From Eubacteriaceae bacterium (GTDB lineage: Bacteria > Bacillota > Clostridia > Lachnospirales > Lachnospiraceae), in NCBI GenBank assembly GCA_910574915.1, contig CAJTCR010000023.1, positions 18,168 through 82,167 on the forward strand: a DNA stretch of 64,000 nt, written 5' to 3'. The notes beneath the pieces were generated by a model, which worked only from the letters and a program-made list of their open reading frames with translations, was not told the DNA's origin and did no database searches. A program made the translations under genes and the position numbers. Below are positions 62,307 through 64,000 of the stretch, piece by piece (the stretch's first letter is position 1; every line of letters starts with the position of its first letter).

Positions 62307-62755
62307 CAAGAATCAAGTAAAAACAAAGGGTTTCGCTGATTTAGTCCTATTCTTTTGCCCGGAGAATAGGAAGCACAGACGGAAACGGTAAGCCAGATTA
62401 TTCTGTATACAGTTTAGACGTTCAGGGAGGGAACGTCAATCCATCAGCCAACAGCCGGAAGTTTTTAATCGCTGCAGATCTTCCTGATGTTTCTGGCTGT
62501 ATTGTAATGAGTTGGCGGTATTTAATGCGTTACCAGCCCTTTCCCGAGCTTAAAATGTGTATGGATGGCATTTCCGGTGATTTATCTGTTCTATTTGTCC
62601 AAATAATGATATAATGCTCATAATTATGGATGAATGAAATGGAGATTAGTTATCTCATTAAGAACCATGAAATTGGAAAAGGCGTTTCAGTTTTTTATGA
62701 AAAGGAATGTGCATGAAACGGTTCTTCTATACACAGTAAAATATTATGCAATATT
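62307..62755. other. Debris region after the truncated subtilase
   Basis: No whole gene. An open frame without a start (62345-62614) encodes GSTDGNGKPDYSVYSLDVQG and more, about 89 codons, which reads like a real protein piece of unknown origin. A second small frame from 62640 (MEISYLIKNHEIGKGVSVFY) has no RBS. The region appears to be joined to the subtilase by a deletion or insertion event. Confidence 0.4.
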
Positions 62756-62797
62756 AGCGCCGTGGGGGTATAAGCACGAAACCTCCAGGCGCTTTTT
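62756..62797 (+). terminator. Terminator ahead of the LysR gene end
   Basis: AGCGCC pairs with GGCGCT and GGGGG with CCTCC inside it, around a 13-nt loop, followed by TTTTT. Confidence 0.8.
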
Positions 62798-62813
62798 ATG
62801 GTTTTAATATGGC

Positions 62814-63701
62814 TTATATATAGGTTTTTAATTCTTTCTGTAATTGTTTGAGGAATGTATTAGATGCTCTTGAAAGTACCTGATATTTTTTCCAGACAAT
62901 ACAGAGTTCAGCGTGCAGGGCGGGGAGGAGCGGACGGAAACAAAGGTTGCTGTCGCCAGTGGTATTAATAAGCTTGTCAAGCGCTATTACATATCCGAAT
63001 CCTTTTTTTACAAACTGTGCTGCATTATAGACAAGATCATAAGTGGCCACAACATTCAGCTTGGAAATGTCTGCCTTTAGCCAGGAGAACATTTCGCTGT
63101 TGATCGAAGCCTGGTGTGACAGGATCAATGGCTTATCCCACAAATCCTCTGCCTGGACCATTTCTTTTTCAGCTAAGGGGCTGTCCTTCCTCATTAATAC
63201 GCCCCAGGTGTCTTTCATTGGGAGCTTTATAGAATCATATTTACTTATGTCAGCATGGCTCACGAAAAGCCCAAAATCAATGAGTCCCTTATCCAGCCTT
63301 TCCATGACGCGCTCTGCATCTCCGCTGTATATATGGTAATGGATCAGAGGGTGGTTTTCCTGTAAATTTCTGGCGGCCTGTGCCAGAAAGGAGATGGCTT
63401 CTGTTTCACCACATCCGATATAGATTTCGCCGTTGATGTTTTCATGGGAAGAGGCCAGCTCCGATTTTGTCTTTTCCATCAGGTCTACCAGTTCTTCCGC
63501 CCGTTTCCGCAGAAGCATCCCATCTTCCGTCAGCGTGATTTTTTTACTGCCGCGGATGAGTAGCTGCTTTCCTAATTCTTCTTCCAAGTCTTTAAGCTGT
63601 CTGGAAAGCGGCGGCTGTGTCATGCGTAAAGTTTCCGCAGCCTTTGTTATGCTTTCTTCCCTGGCAACGGCCAGAAAGTATTGTAATACCCGAATATCCA
63701 T
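62814..63701 (-). CDS. LysR-family transcriptional regulator
   Basis: A 295-residue LysR regulator. The N-terminal winged HTH is standard: LQYFLAVAREESITKAAETL, then RMTQPPLSRQLKDLEEELGK. The C-terminal effector domain spans about residues 90-295, with GEIYIGCGETEAISFLA at its start. It is divergent from a strong promoter leading out of the window, so it likely controls that next gene. The RBS AGGAGG precedes the start. Confidence 0.95.
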   Translation of the reverse strand: MDIRVLQYFLAVAREESITKAAETLRMTQPPLSRQLKDLEEELGKQLLIRGSKKITLTEDGMLLRKRAEELVDLMEKTKSELASSHENINGEIYIGCGETEAISFLAQAARNLQENHPLIHYHIYSGDAERVMERLDKGLIDFGLFVSHADISKYDSIKLPMKDTWGVLMRKDSPLAEKEMVQAEDLWDKPLILSHQASINSEMFSWLKADISKLNVVATYDLVYNAAQFVKKGFGYVIALDKLINTTGDSNLCFRPLLPALHAELCIVWKKYQVLSRASNTFLKQLQKELKTYI

Positions 63702-63818
63702 GTGCAGCTCCTCCTGTGTGTTATTTTTTGAAACATGGAATCTTAGAAGCGTGTTAAGTCAAATTATATCAGAAAAATAAATACCTTTCAAGTATGGAAA
63801 TCTATTCTTTATATATAT

Positions 63819-63847
63819 TTGATATTTATTGTTTGGGATTTTATAAT
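63819..63847 (+). promoter_or_regulatory. Strong sigma-A promoter divergent from the LysR gene
   Basis: TTGATA-N17-TATAAT. It drives transcription out of the right edge; the LysR-family protein probably acts here. Confidence 0.75.
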
Positions 63848-63974
63848 AATAGTGTAGTCTCGGAAAGTCCATGAAGAAACAGAAAAGAAGTATGTTATAT
63901 GAATGGGAGTGACGGGGAGGAATAAAAAATGCTTATTTCTGAGTGGTTTTCAGACAGTGGTTAGAAAAAAGGAC

Positions 63975-64000
63975 ATGACAATTAAGCCCGCAAAAAAGAG
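63975..64000 (+). CDS. Start of an unidentified gene cut by the window end
   Basis: ATG preceded by AAAAAAGGAC begins MTIKPAKK and runs off the edge. It is the first plausible long frame after the divergent promoter; an earlier ATG at 63930 with a fine RBS (GGGGAGG) closes after 11 codons. Too little is present to identify it. Confidence 0.35.

Noticed and set aside
63930..63965. 11-codon peptide with a good RBS (MLISEWFSDSG)
   Set aside because: Too short to support as a gene; it could be a leader peptide, but nothing shows attenuation.
1..64000. CRISPR arrays, complete insertion sequences, integrases, tRNA or rRNA genes
   Set aside because: I found no regularly spaced direct repeats, transposase or integrase motifs, or tRNA cloverleaf when reading the sequence; a tool search could still reveal small ones.

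Overview
The window looks like a chromosomal segment of a motile anaerobic Clostridia member, most likely Lachnospiraceae. The evidence is gene content: CheV, three chemoreceptors, a FliD-like protein behind a sigma-D promoter, and DUF3793, DUF4358/DHHW, DUF1700/DUF4097, DUF5716 and DUF5717 proteins, with clostridial RBS and sigma-A promoters. No tRNA, rRNA, CRISPR array or intact transposase was seen.

Layout. 1-7.1 kb: cheV (cut by the window edge), a large acidic/lysine-rich membrane protein, hisH-hisF, ung, the FliD-like motility gene and a DUF3793 gene. 7.1-9.1 kb: a candidate small RNA and a 4-helix-bundle chemoreceptor. 9.2-28.6 kb: a large Ter (TerD/TelA) stress island. It holds a PRTase-PELOTA protein, a CitE-like lyase, a YceG-like/trypsin-like protease fusion, YceG, TelA, a HAD phosphatase, three tandem terD genes with a calcium-type P-ATPase, and a separate AIM24 plus extended-TerD pair. 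A GHKL sensor kinase and a hybrid PAS kinase are interspersed. 28.8-37.1 kb: an AEC transporter, DUF4358 and DHHW proteins, an FAD oxidoreductase, and a sucrose-type unit (LacI regulator, PfkB kinase, amylosucrase-like GH13). 37.4-40.8 kb: an AT-rich island with a complete retron (PRTase-like protein, small winged-helix-like protein, msr-msd RNA, reverse transcriptase) and a broken yjdF gene. 41-46.7 kb: PadR-DUF1700-DUF4097, an XRE regulator, LytTR with two membrane proteins, and a second chemoreceptor. 46.8-50.5 kb: secG, rnr, smpB, RNase HI. 50.6-58.9 kb: a CobD/HisC-like aminotransferase, a DUF5717-DUF5716-TPR-coiled-coil cluster and a CsoR-type repressor. 59-64 kb: a soluble CZB chemoreceptor, a truncated subtilase, and a LysR regulator facing a gene that runs off the end.

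The most unusual signal is a dispersed repeat of about 270 bp. Four full copies (5964, 11841, 21371, 37132) lie in one orientation and two deleted copies (21921, 40826) lie inverted. Each full copy folds into one long hairpin. The two arms differ between copies but stay complementary within a copy, and a central hairpin also covaries. One inverted pair brackets the retron island and another brackets an AT-rich spacer upstream of the terD operon.

The Ter genes probably act together: TerD proteins and the P-ATPase suggest calcium-linked sensing at the membrane, while the PRTase, lyase and HAD proteins resemble the predicted nucleoside-like metabolite module known from Ter systems. The retron is a likely phage-defence unit. 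All functional assignments are from reading motifs; no database search was run.
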